A stretch of DNA of 64,000 nt from Bacillota bacterium (GCA_013178305.1 JABLXB010000008.1:62001-126000), one strand, 5' to 3'; shown: positions 26,272 through 35,331, counted from the stretch's first letter. Notes: generated by a model not told the origin, from the letters alone. Program-made: numbers and translations.

Positions 26272-27672
26272 TTGCCAAAGGGTGTAGTCATAATGGGCGC
26301 GGCGGGACGGGACTTCCACAACTTCAACACGTACTTCAGGGGAAACGCCGGCTACCACGTGGTCGCGTTCACGGCCACGCAGATCCCCGACATTGAAGGG
26401 AGGATCTACCCCGCCGAATTTGCGGGCCCGGGTTATCCCGACGGGATACCCATTCGCCCCGAGGTCGAATTGCCGGCTCTGCTCGATGCGGGCGGGGTGG
26501 ATGAGGTCGTGTTCTCGTACAGCGACATCCCGCACGAGTACGTCATGCACAAGGCCTCGCTGGTATTGTCCAGGGGTCCGGACTTCAGGATGCTGGGCCC
26601 CGAGGCGACCATGCTCAAGTCCACAAGGCCGGTCGTGTCAGTCACCGCGGTGCGTACCGGCGTGGGGAAGAGTCAGACCACCCGCAAGGTCAGGGAGATC
26701 CTGACGGGGATGGGGTACCGCGTCGTGGTCGTACGCCACCCAATGCCGTACGGAGACCTCATGAAACAGGCGTGCCAGCGGTTCGCCACGTTCGAGGACA
26801 TGGACAGGTTCGAGTGCACCGTGGAGGAAAGGGAAGAATACGAGCCGCACATCGAGAACGGGACTGTTGTCTACGCCGGTGTCGATTACGAGCGGATACT
26901 TCGAGCTGCCGAGGACGAGGCCGACGTGGTGCTGTGGGACGGCGGCAACAACGATTTCCCGTTCTACAGGCCCGACCTGAGCATAGTGCTCGTCGACCCG
27001 CACCGCCCCGGCCACGAGACCCGGTACCACCCGGGCGAGACAAATTTACGAATGGCGGACGTGGTCATCATAGCGAAGATCGAGACCGCCACTCCAGAGG
27101 GCATCGAGTCGGTCAGGGAGAGCGTGCGGCGACTGAACCCCGACGCAACGGTGATCGAGGCCGCGTCGCCGATATTCGTGGACGACCCGCGCTCCATTCG
27201 TGGGAAGCGGGTGCTGGTGATAGAGGACGGTCCGACACTCACGCACGGAGAGATGAGCTACGGCGCCGGTGTCGTGGCCGCCAGGAAATTCGGCGCCGCG
27301 TCGCTGGTCGACCCCAGGCCGTTTGCCGTCGGAAGTATCCGGAAGGCATACGAGACATATCCTCACCTGGGTACGCTCTTGCCTGCGATGGGTTACGGAG
27401 AGCGCCAGATCAAGGAACTCGAGGCCACCATCAACGCGGCGGACGCCGACCTGGTGCTAATCGCCACGCCCATCGACCTCGCGAGGGTGGCGGGAATTCA
27501 AAAACCCGCGTTGCGGGTCAAGTACGAACTGCAGGAGATCGGGCTCCCGACGCTGAGACAGGTGCTGGAGGAGTTCGACAGGGGTGTCGTCAGGACGAGG
27601 CTGGGATTCACGGGACCGGCCGTCGGGGCCGGCCGGGAGGCGGGACCGCGGCCCGAGGCGAGACCTCACTGA
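26272..27672 (+). CDS. Cyclic 2,3-diphosphoglycerate synthetase-like P-loop NTPase (copy 2)
   Basis: The 466-residue paralogue of the gene at 21217 is near-identical in long stretches (GAAGRDFHNFN, TATQIPDIEGR, AVRTGVGKSQTTR, VVVRHPMPYGDL, GETNLRM); overall identity looks like 65-75% by eye. TTG 26272 has AAGGGGG 8 bases upstream; TTG 26266 is too close to that site. It follows the glycosyltransferase by 37 bases and may be co-transcribed with it. Confidence 0.83.
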   Translation: MPKGVVIMGAAGRDFHNFNTYFRGNAGYHVVAFTATQIPDIEGRIYPAEFAGPGYPDGIPIRPEVELPALLDAGGVDEVVFSYSDIPHEYVMHKASLVLSRGPDFRMLGPEATMLKSTRPVVSVTAVRTGVGKSQTTRKVREILTGMGYRVVVVRHPMPYGDLMKQACQRFATFEDMDRFECTVEEREEYEPHIENGTVVYAGVDYERILRAAEDEADVVLWDGGNNDFPFYRPDLSIVLVDPHRPGHETRYHPGETNLRMADVVIIAKIETATPEGIESVRESVRRLNPDATVIEAASPIFVDDPRSIRGKRVLVIEDGPTLTHGEMSYGAGVVAARKFGAASLVDPRPFAVGSIRKAYETYPHLGTLLPAMGYGERQIKELEATINAADADLVLIATPIDLARVAGIQKPALRVKYELQEIGLPTLRQVLEEFDRGVVRTRLGFTGPAVGAGREAGPRPEARPH

Positions 27673-27723
27673 GGCTGCCAATGCGGGCACGGTAAGGGCG
27701 GCGGCGGGCCGGGCGCGAGCGCT

Positions 27724-27753
27724 TTGACAAGCGTCGGGGGCGGGGTCCATAAT
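27724..27753 (+). promoter_or_regulatory. Sigma-A type promoter of the GDT1-like gene
   Basis: TTGACA (27724-27729) and CATAAT (27748-27753) are 18 bases apart. The start would be near 27760. This places the longest open frame's start inside the promoter and supports the downstream GTG at 27799. Confidence 0.65.
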
Positions 27754-27798
27754 AGGGATGCGCTGCCGTCGATCGGCATTCTGTTATGGGGTGGTCCG

Positions 27799-28071
27799 GT
27801 GGACTGGAAACTTCTCGCCAGTACGTTTACGCTCGTGTTTTTCGCGGAACTGGGCGACAAGACACAGCTAGCGACCATGATGCTCGCCGCCCAGTCGGGC
27901 TCGCCGTCGTCGGTCTTCATCGGGGCGTCGCTCGCCCTCGTGCTCACGTCGTTCCTGGGGGTCTTATTCGGCGAGGCCGTCGTTCACTTGCTGCCGCAGA
28001 GGTACATAACGACGGGGTCGGGCGTGGCGTTCATCGTACTGGGGTTGTTGCTGGTGCTCGGCAAGTTCTGA
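27799..28071 (+). CDS. Half-size TMEM165/GDT1 (UPF0016) family membrane protein
   Basis: The 90-residue protein carries one copy of the family motif (FFAELGDKTQLATMMLAAQ) and three hydrophobic helices. Full-length members have two such repeats and transport Mn2+ or Ca2+, so this small form would need to dimerise. GTG 27799 has GGGGTGG close upstream. It is monocistronic between its own promoter and tRNA-Arg, and no second half-size gene was seen nearby. Confidence 0.85.
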   Translation: MDWKLLASTFTLVFFAELGDKTQLATMMLAAQSGSPSSVFIGASLALVLTSFLGVLFGEAVVHLLPQRYITTGSGVAFIVLGLLLVLGKF

Positions 28072-28077
28072 TATAAT
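28048..28077 (+). promoter_or_regulatory. Promoter of tRNA-Arg with extended -10
   Basis: TTGCTG (28048-28053), an 18-base spacer and the extended -10 TGATATAAT (TATAAT at 28072-28077) lie across the end of the GDT1-like gene. Initiation near 28084 would leave a leader of about six bases before the tRNA. Confidence 0.75.
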
Positions 28078-28089
28078 AAAACGTACAGT

Positions 28090-28164
28090 GCGCCTATAGC
28101 TCAGCGGATAGAGCACCGGCCTCCGGAGCCGGGAGCGCAGGTTCGATTCCTGCTAGGCGCACCA
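28090..28164 (+). tRNA. tRNA-Arg (anticodon CCG)
   Basis: The full cloverleaf can be folded: acceptor GCGCCTA/TAGGCGC, D-arm GCTC/GAGC, anticodon stem CCGGC/GCCGG around loop CTCCGGA (anticodon CCG), and T-arm GCAGG-TTCGATT-CCTGC. The discriminator is A and CCA is encoded. It reads the CGG codon, useful in this G+C-rich genome. Confidence 0.95.
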
Positions 28165-28187
28165 TTTCATTTGTCCCGATTCTATCT

Positions 28188-29165
28188 TCATGCGGAGCCG
28201 CAGGATGGACAGTGAGGCGCATTCACCGGCCTCGGATTCCCGCAGTTCGGGCACGCTCCCTCGATAATTCCCCCACATGAAACGCAGTATTTGCCCGCCG
28301 TCCTGGGGAAACCGCAATGCGGGCACTGACCCCTTTTCAAGCGAGACCGCGCGAGCCTTTCGGGGTTGAGCACGTAGCGCCTCAACGCAACCAGCCCGAA
28401 CGCGGTCAGCACCGTGCCCGCCAGCGAAACGGCGAGCTGCATGTACCCTCTCAGCAAGTGATATGAGTACTGTGCGGCCACGACGACGGCCTGTATGGTG
28501 GCGAAGGCGAGGAACGCCGTGGCCAGGATGAGGTGCCGGCTGCCCGTCCTTCGCATCCGCTGCCACAGTGTAAGAGCCAGGATGAAGACGGGGAGAGTAT
28601 AGGCGCACCTGAGGAGGAACAGCTTCAGCTCGCGGAGTCTGACGGCCGATTCGTATTCATTGAATACAAGGCGTCTCTTTTCGTTCTCGGCCCGCTCTTC
28701 GTCCGCAAGCGCCCCGCGCGCGCGATCTCGTACGGTGACCGCCACGTCACGGCGAGTGAGCGCGGCTTCGTAATCTTCTCTCGCCAGTTCCCACGCACTC
28801 TTCGCCGCGTCATTAGCCTTGCCCGACTCGAGGAGCACACGATATTCTTCCCGGCGGAACTCGTACGCGGCCTGGGACTTGGCGAGCCGGTCGGCCTCCT
28901 CGGCGTATAGCCTGTCGGCCTCCTGCAACTCCAGCCGGAGGCGGTTCAGCGTGTCGTTGTGCTTCGCCGTCCCGTGTTTTGCCTCGATGGCCGGCATGTC
29001 GGGGTGCGGCACGAGCGACGACATCCTGTTGAGAGTCCAGACACCGCCGATGAGCAGGAAGACCACCATACCCACCGCGAGGATGCGCTCGACCCGCCCG
29101 GTTTCAACCTGCTCGATTTCCTCGAATTCGGCATCGCGCCTCAACGCCACGTACTTCGCCTCCAC
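28188..29165 (-). CDS. Membrane protein with coiled coil and double zinc ribbon, unknown
   Basis: The roughly 325-residue protein has one helix near residues 29-50 (ILAVGMVVFLLIGGVWTL), a long charged coiled coil (about 70-185), three or four more helices, and a C-terminal tail with paired zinc ribbons: CPHCGFPRTAGKYCVSCGG and CPNCGNPRPVNAPHCPSCG. I do not recognise the family. GTG 29165 starts just after a TATAGT on the same strand. It is encoded convergently with the tRNA, ending 24 bases away. Confidence 0.65.
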   Translation of the reverse strand: MEAKYVALRRDAEFEEIEQVETGRVERILAVGMVVFLLIGGVWTLNRMSSLVPHPDMPAIEAKHGTAKHNDTLNRLRLELQEADRLYAEEADRLAKSQAAYEFRREEYRVLLESGKANDAAKSAWELAREDYEAALTRRDVAVTVRDRARGALADEERAENEKRRLVFNEYESAVRLRELKLFLLRCAYTLPVFILALTLWQRMRRTGSRHLILATAFLAFATIQAVVVAAQYSYHLLRGYMQLAVSLAGTVLTAFGLVALRRYVLNPERLARSRLKRGQCPHCGFPRTAGKYCVSCGGIIEGACPNCGNPRPVNAPHCPSCGSA

Positions 29166-29349
29166 ACCCTGCGTTCTCGTCGCCCCACTATAGGACGGTG
29201 CTTGAGTAGCGGTTGTTCCGGCAATTCTCTGCCAGCGCCGCACTATCCTTGCGGCCACCGGGCTGGAGCCCGCTGGGAGCCCACGGAGAGGATATGGGGG
29301 CAAAGGCGGAGAATGAACTGCATGCTCACCCCGGGGACGAAAGGAATGG

Positions 29350-30039
29350 ATGCATCAGATGCAGGCAGCCCTTTTCGGCGCAGTGGAAGCCGTATTATTC
29401 GACATCGATGGGACGCTTACCGACACCGTGACGGCGATCGAGGAATCCATGAGAATGGCGCTGGATGAATTCGGCTGGGGGGACCTCATGCCTTGCGACC
29501 TTCGTAGACTGATAGGGAAGCCGTGGCAGGAATTCATCCCCAGGATGCACCCGCAGGATCCCGAGGGATTCCGCCGGCGGTTCATGGAAATAGCCAAGGA
29601 CGTGCAGGGAGCCAGGGCGCCGTTTCCCGGGATACCAGAGGCGCTCGCGGAACTCAAGGCCGCCGGCTACAGGATGGCCATAGTCACGACCAAGTCGCGC
29701 ACAATCACCGATTACATGCTCGAGAAATTCGCCCTGGGGGACTATTTTGAGGTGTCGATCAGCGCCGACGAGGTGCGGTCACACAAACCTGAACCCGAAC
29801 CGGTACTCAAGGCGGTCGAAGCGCTCGGCGTGGCGCCCCGCCGGTCCGTCATGATCGGGGACACACCCATGGACGTCCTGGCGGGCAGGCGCGCCGGGAC
29901 GTGGACCACCGCGGTTACGTGGGGTATGGGCTCCCGGGAGGAGCTGGCCGCGGCGGGGCCGGACTTCGTGCTTGAGAGCGTTTTGGATATAACCGGCTTG
30001 CTCGTGCCGCGCGGGGGGAATGATTTTGCCAGCCGGTGA
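29350..30039 (+). CDS. HAD-superfamily phosphatase, phosphoglycolate-phosphatase-like
   Basis: The 229-residue protein has HAD motif I FDIDGTLTDT (near 17), motif II VTTKS (near 116), motif III SHKPEPEPVLKA (near 145) and motif IV IGDTPMDVLAGRRAG, with a helical cap between motifs I and II. ATG 29350 follows AAAGGA. It overlaps the flippase gene by 20 bases and opens a four-gene cluster that ends with a PSD-like enzyme, so a phosphorylated lipid head-group precursor is a possible substrate. Confidence 0.88.
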   Translation: MHQMQAALFGAVEAVLFDIDGTLTDTVTAIEESMRMALDEFGWGDLMPCDLRRLIGKPWQEFIPRMHPQDPEGFRRRFMEIAKDVQGARAPFPGIPEALAELKAAGYRMAIVTTKSRTITDYMLEKFALGDYFEVSISADEVRSHKPEPEPVLKAVEALGVAPRRSVMIGDTPMDVLAGRRAGTWTTAVTWGMGSREELAAAGPDFVLESVLDITGLLVPRGGNDFASR

Positions 30040-31090
30040 CCGGGACGACATCAAGCGGCTGAAGGGCGGGGGCACTCGAAGGAGCCTCGTCATATCCATA
30101 CTTTTCAGCATCGCGGTCCTGCTGCTGGTATTCGTTTTCGTTCCGGACCGCGCCAGGGCGTTGCAGTCTTTACGATCGTTCAGCCGGCAGAGGCTCGTCG
30201 TATGCGCCGCGCTCCTGGTCGCGGCGTGGCTGGCCGACACACTCAGGCTCCAGATCCTCACGAAAGGGATCGGGAAACCGAGCGCGTTTTCGCTTGCGTT
30301 CCGCGCAATACTGGCGGGCAACTTCATGACTCTGATCACACCGTTTCTGTTCGGCGGAGCCCCGGTGGTCGTATACGGGCTGAAGAAAACGGGGATGAAC
30401 TGGGGAGAAGCCACCGCCGTCGTGGTGGGGGGCGGGATCGTTTCGCAGTGCGCCCTGCTCACAATGGCTGTATGGTCGATGGTGCGGCTCAACCAGCACG
30501 GCGCCGTTATCGCGTGGGGAAGGCTCTACGACTTCATCGTGCCGGCCTACGCGGTGGGGCTGATAGGTTTCTCGGTCCTGGCGCTGCGGGCCGACGTCGT
30601 GGAGGGCTGGATGAAATCCTGGCTCTCGCGGACGAAGGTGGCGACCTCGAGGGGCAGGAATTTCAGGTTGAGGCTGGTATCGGTGGGCCGGAAGCTCATC
30701 AGGAACCTGAAGGAGTTCCGCAAGAGCCTCCGGCTTCTGGCCCGCGAGAACATCGTCTACGTCGCGGCTGCCTACGTGTACGCGCTGCTCTATTTCACCA
30801 TGATGTTCGCCATGGGGCCGGTCATCCTGGCCGGGCTCGGCGTCAGGTACTCTCGGGTAACCATATTTGCGTTGCAGGTACTGGTATACGTGGTGGCGGG
30901 GTTCACCCCGACCCCCGGGGGTAGCGGCGCGGCCGAGCTCGGCTCGTTCGTCCTCCTCGCCCCGGTTGCCCCCGTCCACGTCATCGGCGCGTTCCTCGTG
31001 GTCTGGCGCCTGTTCACGTTCTACCTCAACCTGCTGGCGGGCGGGATAGCATTCACGTTCATCCTCCGCGAGATCCTCGCGGAAGAATAA
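30020..31090 (+). CDS. Flippase-like membrane protein (UPF0104, MprF transmembrane-domain family)
   Basis: The 356-residue protein has about eight helices, with the family features FMTLITPFLFGGAPVVVYGLKK and AGFTPTPGGSGAAELG. Related domains flip aminoacylated lipids in MprF or help glycolipid transport. There is no attached synthase domain. It overlaps the HAD gene by 20 bases and is followed 13 bases later by the GCS2-like ligase gene. Confidence 0.88.
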   Translation: MILPAGDRDDIKRLKGGGTRRSLVISILFSIAVLLLVFVFVPDRARALQSLRSFSRQRLVVCAALLVAAWLADTLRLQILTKGIGKPSAFSLAFRAILAGNFMTLITPFLFGGAPVVVYGLKKTGMNWGEATAVVVGGGIVSQCALLTMAVWSMVRLNQHGAVIAWGRLYDFIVPAYAVGLIGFSVLALRADVVEGWMKSWLSRTKVATSRGRNFRLRLVSVGRKLIRNLKEFRKSLRLLARENIVYVAAAYVYALLYFTMMFAMGPVILAGLGVRYSRVTIFALQVLVYVVAGFTPTPGGSGAAELGSFVLLAPVAPVHVIGAFLVVWRLFTFYLNLLAGGIAFTFILREILAEE

Positions 31091-31103
31091 GCCCACAAGG
31101 GGG

Positions 31104-32132
31104 ATGGCTCCACTGAAACGGCGCATTCCGCGTAACCCGGGGCACCAGGAGCCCCTGCTGGGGATAGAAGAAGAGATATTCGTAACCCACCCCGAGAGGA
31201 CGTCGCTCGAATCCCTTTACTACCTGGCGAAGCTCCTCTGGAAGAACCCGAGATATTATTACTCGCACAGCGACTCGAATTTCGCCAGGGGCAACGATGT
31301 CAAGCAAGGGATCATGGGGGGCGTGGAGCTCTCCACGGGGTGCCACTCGGACGTCGCAACACTCGTCGATGACCTTGCGGCAAGGCGCGCCGAGTTCTCG
31401 GCGACCTGCAGCGATGCTCTTCTCGTGCCCGTCGGGCACCTCATAGACCTGAGCGCCCCCACCCTCACGTGCGGCATGCACATCCATATCGGGAACCTCC
31501 CCGACAGCAAGCGAGCGTACGCGGCGCTCGTTCACTACCTGCCGCTCCTCGCGCTGATAGCGGCCAACGCGCCGTTCGTTGCAGGCCAGTATTTCGGCCA
31601 ATCGTACCGGATGGCGCACTCATACGCCATCGGGGCGCTGCGGTCGGACCCGTGGTACAGGTTCCAGGACATAATCTTTGCGCGGAGACTCGGGACTATA
31701 GAGATACGGGTGTTCGACCCGGTCTGGGACCTGGGACGGCTCAGGATGCTCGTGGACTGCATCCTGGCGATAGTCAAGGACGGCCACGAATACGCGCTCG
31801 ACCGCGAAACGTACAATTGTTTACGGCCGAAATTCGTCGTCGAGGGGTACTCCGGCGAACTCAGGCCGCTCTACGAGGAACTCAGGGGTATAATCGACGT
31901 GCCGGAGGAGCTGTTCAAGACCACCCCGTCCGACAAGGTGAAGGCAGTGTACGAGGAACGCGGACTGCTCCCGACCTACTCGGCACTCGATAACGCATAC
32001 AGGAACAACGTGTTCGAGGCCAGGGACGTGCCCGCCATGAAGAAGCAGCCCGCCCGGGCCGCGGTCGGCCTGGCTTCATATTACATCGTGCGACTCCCCT
32101 ACAAGCTGCAGAAAGTGCTGAAGGAGTGGTAG
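31104..32132 (+). CDS. GCS2-type carboxylate-amine ligase
   Basis: The 342-residue protein resembles glutamate-cysteine ligase family 2 (YbdK-like): PLLGIEEEIFV (near 19), GVELSTGCHSD (near 73), TCGMHIHIGN (near 122) and GTIEIRVFDPVWD (near 196). Such enzymes join an amino group to a carboxylate with ATP; the substrates here are unknown. ATG 31104 has AAGGGGG upstream. It sits between a flippase and a PSD-like gene, so amide linkage onto a lipid or its precursor is an attractive but untested idea. Confidence 0.8.
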   Translation: MAPLKRRIPRNPGHQEPLLGIEEEIFVTHPERTSLESLYYLAKLLWKNPRYYYSHSDSNFARGNDVKQGIMGGVELSTGCHSDVATLVDDLAARRAEFSATCSDALLVPVGHLIDLSAPTLTCGMHIHIGNLPDSKRAYAALVHYLPLLALIAANAPFVAGQYFGQSYRMAHSYAIGALRSDPWYRFQDIIFARRLGTIEIRVFDPVWDLGRLRMLVDCILAIVKDGHEYALDRETYNCLRPKFVVEGYSGELRPLYEELRGIIDVPEELFKTTPSDKVKAVYEERGLLPTYSALDNAYRNNVFEARDVPAMKKQPARAAVGLASYYIVRLPYKLQKVLKEW

Positions 32133-32134
32133 GC

Positions 32135-32839
32135 TTGGCCTGGGTACTCGGAATCATCGTCCTGTGGCTGGCCGTTTACCTTTTCCTGCGGAAGGTGTGG
32201 TTCTACCGCGATCCCATCAGGCGGCCGGCGGCCCCGCCGGGGTCGATACTGTCGCCCGCGGACGGGACCGTCGTGTACATGAGGCCATTCAAGCAGGGCA
32301 AGGTGGTCTGTGAGAAGCTCGGCGAACAAGTTGAAGTCGCTGAGATATGCAAGGGCGGGCACGATTACAGCGGCGACGGATGGCTTGTCGGGGTGTACAT
32401 GTCACCGCTCGACGTCCACTTCAACTACGCCCCGGTGAGCGCCACCGTCGAGGGCGTCATAAGCACCCCCGCCGCGGTGAATCTCCCGATGGTCGACCTG
32501 TGGGAGTACGTAAAGCTGACGTACCTCCGACGCGCGGTCGACCTGTTTTCCCACAAGTTCAGGCTGGTCAACGAGCGAAACACCGTGTTCCTGGGCGCCG
32601 CCGGCGGCTCCCCGAGGATCGTCCTTGTCGAGATAGCGGACAAGTTCGTCAACAAGATCAAGTGCTTCGTCAAGCCGGGCGACACCGTGGCGGCCGGCGA
32701 CAAGATATCCTTCATAGACAGGGGTTCCCAGGTCGACATGCTCATCTACGACGAGAACATCGAGTTCAAGGTGAAGCCGGGCCAGCACGTCACCGGCGCT
32801 CTCACCGTCATCGCCACATTCAAACCCCGTAACCCCTGA
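32135..32839 (+). CDS. psd: Phosphatidylserine decarboxylase-related protein (short, archaeal-type)
   Basis: The 234-residue protein has an N-terminal hydrophobic helix, SPADGTVVYM (near 37), VYMSPLDVHFNYAPVSATVEG (near 85) and the self-cleavage site around Gly197-Ser198 in DRGSQVDM, which would generate the pyruvoyl cofactor. TTG 32135 has AAGGAG 8 bases upstream. No phosphatidylserine synthase gene is in the window. It is the last gene of the HAD-flippase-GCS2 cluster. Confidence 0.87.
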   Translation: MAWVLGIIVLWLAVYLFLRKVWFYRDPIRRPAAPPGSILSPADGTVVYMRPFKQGKVVCEKLGEQVEVAEICKGGHDYSGDGWLVGVYMSPLDVHFNYAPVSATVEGVISTPAAVNLPMVDLWEYVKLTYLRRAVDLFSHKFRLVNERNTVFLGAAGGSPRIVLVEIADKFVNKIKCFVKPGDTVAAGDKISFIDRGSQVDMLIYDENIEFKVKPGQHVTGALTVIATFKPRNP

Positions 32840-32860
32840 GGGTGGTTGTCCTCCAGGCGA

Positions 32861-34990
32861 TCACGAGTAGTACTTCTTGAGCCCGGCAAGCAGGGCGCTG
32901 GCCGCGCGCCTGCAGAACTCGTCGCTCTGGAGCAGCGACTCCTCCTCCGCGTTGCTTATGAACACGACCTCTGCCACGACCGAGGGCACGGGGCACGTCC
33001 TCGCCACGTAGAACTCGGCGCGCCTCACGCCGTTGTCTGCGCGGCCCAGCACCCTTACGAGCTCGGACTGCAGCGCATCCGCCACCGTCCGTGAGGCCTC
33101 GGCGTTGAGCGTGCTCGCGGCGTAATACAGGGTCGAACCCGACTTCGAGCGGTCGACGTTCGCATTGTTGTGAATAGACAGGAACAGGTCCGCGCCGGAG
33201 TCGGCCACCCTCGCCACCCTGGCAGAGAGATCGCCCGCGTGCCCATTCTCGCCCTGTTCGCCCTGCGGCGGCTCCGCGCCGGAGTCGTCGGAGCGGGTCA
33301 TCACCACTTTTGCGCCTTCCCGCTCGAGCATAGCCTTGAGGGCCAGAGCGATTTTCAGGTTGGGGACCTTTTCGTAGAGGCCCCTCTGACCTATCGCCCC
33401 GGGGTCGCGCCCGCCGTGGCCCGGGTCGAGGACCAGCGTCTTGCCGGCGAGTCCGGGCTCGAGGAACTCCACGGTGAACAGGTTGGGCGACCGCCTCGCG
33501 ATGTGTCTCTTCCACGATGCCACGTCGAGCGATATCGATACACCGTTATCGTTTCTTCCTGCCCGCACGGCCTTGATGAACTGCCCTCGCGACCCCGCGC
33601 CGGGCTGGCCGGTCAACGCGGCCCCGGGGATTACCAGATCGATTCCTGCCCCACCATCGCGCGGGCGGAGAGATGGGTCGACGTATCCAAGCGTGGACAC
33701 CGATACCACGTCGCGGCCCGCCTTCTTCTCGACAGTCACCCCCGTGACGGTGGTCTCGAGGCTGACCACCACGCGGCCCGGCTTCGACTCGACCACCTTC
33801 AGGCTGGGCTTCTCGGTGAAATCGACCCGCACGCCGTTCTCGTTGAGAGATATCGTCCCGAGCTCGAACGCGTTCAGATCCAGCTTTGACGGGCTTCCGC
33901 CCTTGTTCTGCGCCCATACCGCGAGGGTCTTGCCACCCTCCACCTGTCTCACGAGAGGAGAACCGAACGAACCCTCGATGACGAGGTCTTTCCTGTACGC
34001 CGAGGAAGCGCGGAGTGAGACCCTGCGGATCACCGGCGTGTACGTCACCTGGGCCAGGGACGAACTGATCCAGCCGGTTTGCCCCGTGTCGGTGGTGATC
34101 TGGTACCAGCCGGACTGCGACCCCAGAATCTTGAACACCTGGCCTCCCTTGAGCCTCCCAATTTGTTTGTGGTTCGTGCCCGGGCCGTTCCTCAGGTTCA
34201 CGAACGTCCCCTTCACTTTACCGAACATGCTTGGCCTGATACTCCACTCGTCGTCGGTTATGTCGTAATTCACGGACTTGAGAAACGGGGCGGCATTGTT
34301 CACCCTCACGTCCTTGCCCTCGACCCAGCCGCTCTTGCCACTCCACTGAACCTGCACCCAGCCCGATTCACTGCCGGCGTACTTCGCCGTGGCGCCGGCT
34401 CCCAGCCTTGCTATTACGTTTGCCGTGCTGCCGGGCCAGGACCTGACGGGTGTATTGGCGCGGTTCACGTAGACAGTGCGCTCCACCTTGCCCACCAGGA
34501 GGTCGGCCGGATCGAGCGTCTTGAGCTGGCCAAGCGGGGCATATATCCAGGCGTAGCCGGACTCCCACGCGACCTTGACCCATTTTCCACGCTGGGCCGT
34601 CGCGCGGAGGGTTGCCCCCCTGGAAACCGAACCCAGGAGCGCCTCGGATGTCGCCGGCCCCTTCCGGACGTTCGCCCTGTCGACGGTGACCACGAAGAAC
34701 GTGGTGTCGTCCGCCATTTCACTGTCGACAAGCGGCGACCATACCCAACCGTCCTTTCCGGACGGTAGCCTCACCTTGATCCATTCGTCCCTGGTTTCGA
34801 GCACCTCGAGGCGTTCGTCCGCTTTCGCCTCACCAACCTTCGAGTAGGTGGTACCCGGCCCCGAACGCACGTTAACCTTGGGCTGGTTGACCGTGACGGT
34901 GGCGGCCAGCGCCGCGCCGGCTCCCCACACCGCGGTGAGCAGCAGCGCCAGGCACAGTGTGAAACACGAAAAAACGAGCCTCCTACGCAA
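32861..34990 (-). CDS. Secreted N-acetylmuramoyl-L-alanine amidase with four SH3 domains
   Basis: The roughly 709-residue exported enzyme has a signal peptide ending near AGAALA, four SH3-type wall-binding repeats (each with N-VR-GP or similar, to about residue 330), an AMIN-like beta domain (about 345-500), and a C-terminal Amidase_3 domain with LDPGHGGRDPGA, YEKVPNLK, LSIHNNAN and AEVVFISNAEEE. It cleaves the amide bond between MurNAc and the stem peptide. AAGGAGGT lies upstream; TTG 34990 or GTG 34999 may be used. Confidence 0.92.
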   Translation of the reverse strand: MRRRLVFSCFTLCLALLLTAVWGAGAALAATVTVNQPKVNVRSGPGTTYSKVGEAKADERLEVLETRDEWIKVRLPSGKDGWVWSPLVDSEMADDTTFFVVTVDRANVRKGPATSEALLGSVSRGATLRATAQRGKWVKVAWESGYAWIYAPLGQLKTLDPADLLVGKVERTVYVNRANTPVRSWPGSTANVIARLGAGATAKYAGSESGWVQVQWSGKSGWVEGKDVRVNNAAPFLKSVNYDITDDEWSIRPSMFGKVKGTFVNLRNGPGTNHKQIGRLKGGQVFKILGSQSGWYQITTDTGQTGWISSSLAQVTYTPVIRRVSLRASSAYRKDLVIEGSFGSPLVRQVEGGKTLAVWAQNKGGSPSKLDLNAFELGTISLNENGVRVDFTEKPSLKVVESKPGRVVVSLETTVTGVTVEKKAGRDVVSVSTLGYVDPSLRPRDGGAGIDLVIPGAALTGQPGAGSRGQFIKAVRAGRNDNGVSISLDVASWKRHIARRSPNLFTVEFLEPGLAGKTLVLDPGHGGRDPGAIGQRGLYEKVPNLKIALALKAMLEREGAKVVMTRSDDSGAEPPQGEQGENGHAGDLSARVARVADSGADLFLSIHNNANVDRSKSGSTLYYAASTLNAEASRTVADALQSELVRVLGRADNGVRRAEFYVARTCPVPSVVAEVVFISNAEEESLLQSDEFCRRAASALLAGLKKYYS

Positions 34991-35158
34991 TTCGCACACG
35001 GACCTCCTTGCGACCCCCACAGGTAGAGACGGTAAAACCTGCATGAGGTTCCATTATTACAGCAATTTCTCCAGCATTCGGCGCTATTCCTACAGGTAGC
35101 CTGTTCCGGCAGTAGTTTCCTCAACAAAATTCGGCTCGAAGCTCCTGGTTGTGTCCAG

Positions 35159-35290
35159 TTGCCACTGCTACGGTCTAAGGTCACCAGTAAGGGTCAAATC
35201 ACGATACCATCCAGGGTTCGGGAACGCCTTGACATCGAATATGGTGATGAGGTCGTGTTCGACTTCACGGAGGATAGGGAAGTAGGGTAA
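35159..35290 (+). CDS. AbrB/SpoVT/MazE-like DNA-binding mini-protein
   Basis: Forty-three codons from TTG 35159 encode a swapped-hairpin AbrB core: SKVTSKGQITIPSRVRERLD followed by IEYGDEVVFDF and a stop. This covers nearly one AbrB domain but lacks the C-terminal part of normal antitoxins or regulators, so it may be a remnant. No toxin gene follows. The rest of the 410-base space between the amidase and argG holds only the inverted repeat described next. Confidence 0.6.
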   Translation: MPLLRSKVTSKGQITIPSRVRERLDIEYGDEVVFDFTEDREVG

Positions 35291-35331
35291 TCCGGTTCCG
35301 CCCAAACGGAAAAAGCGCAGCGAGTACTAGC

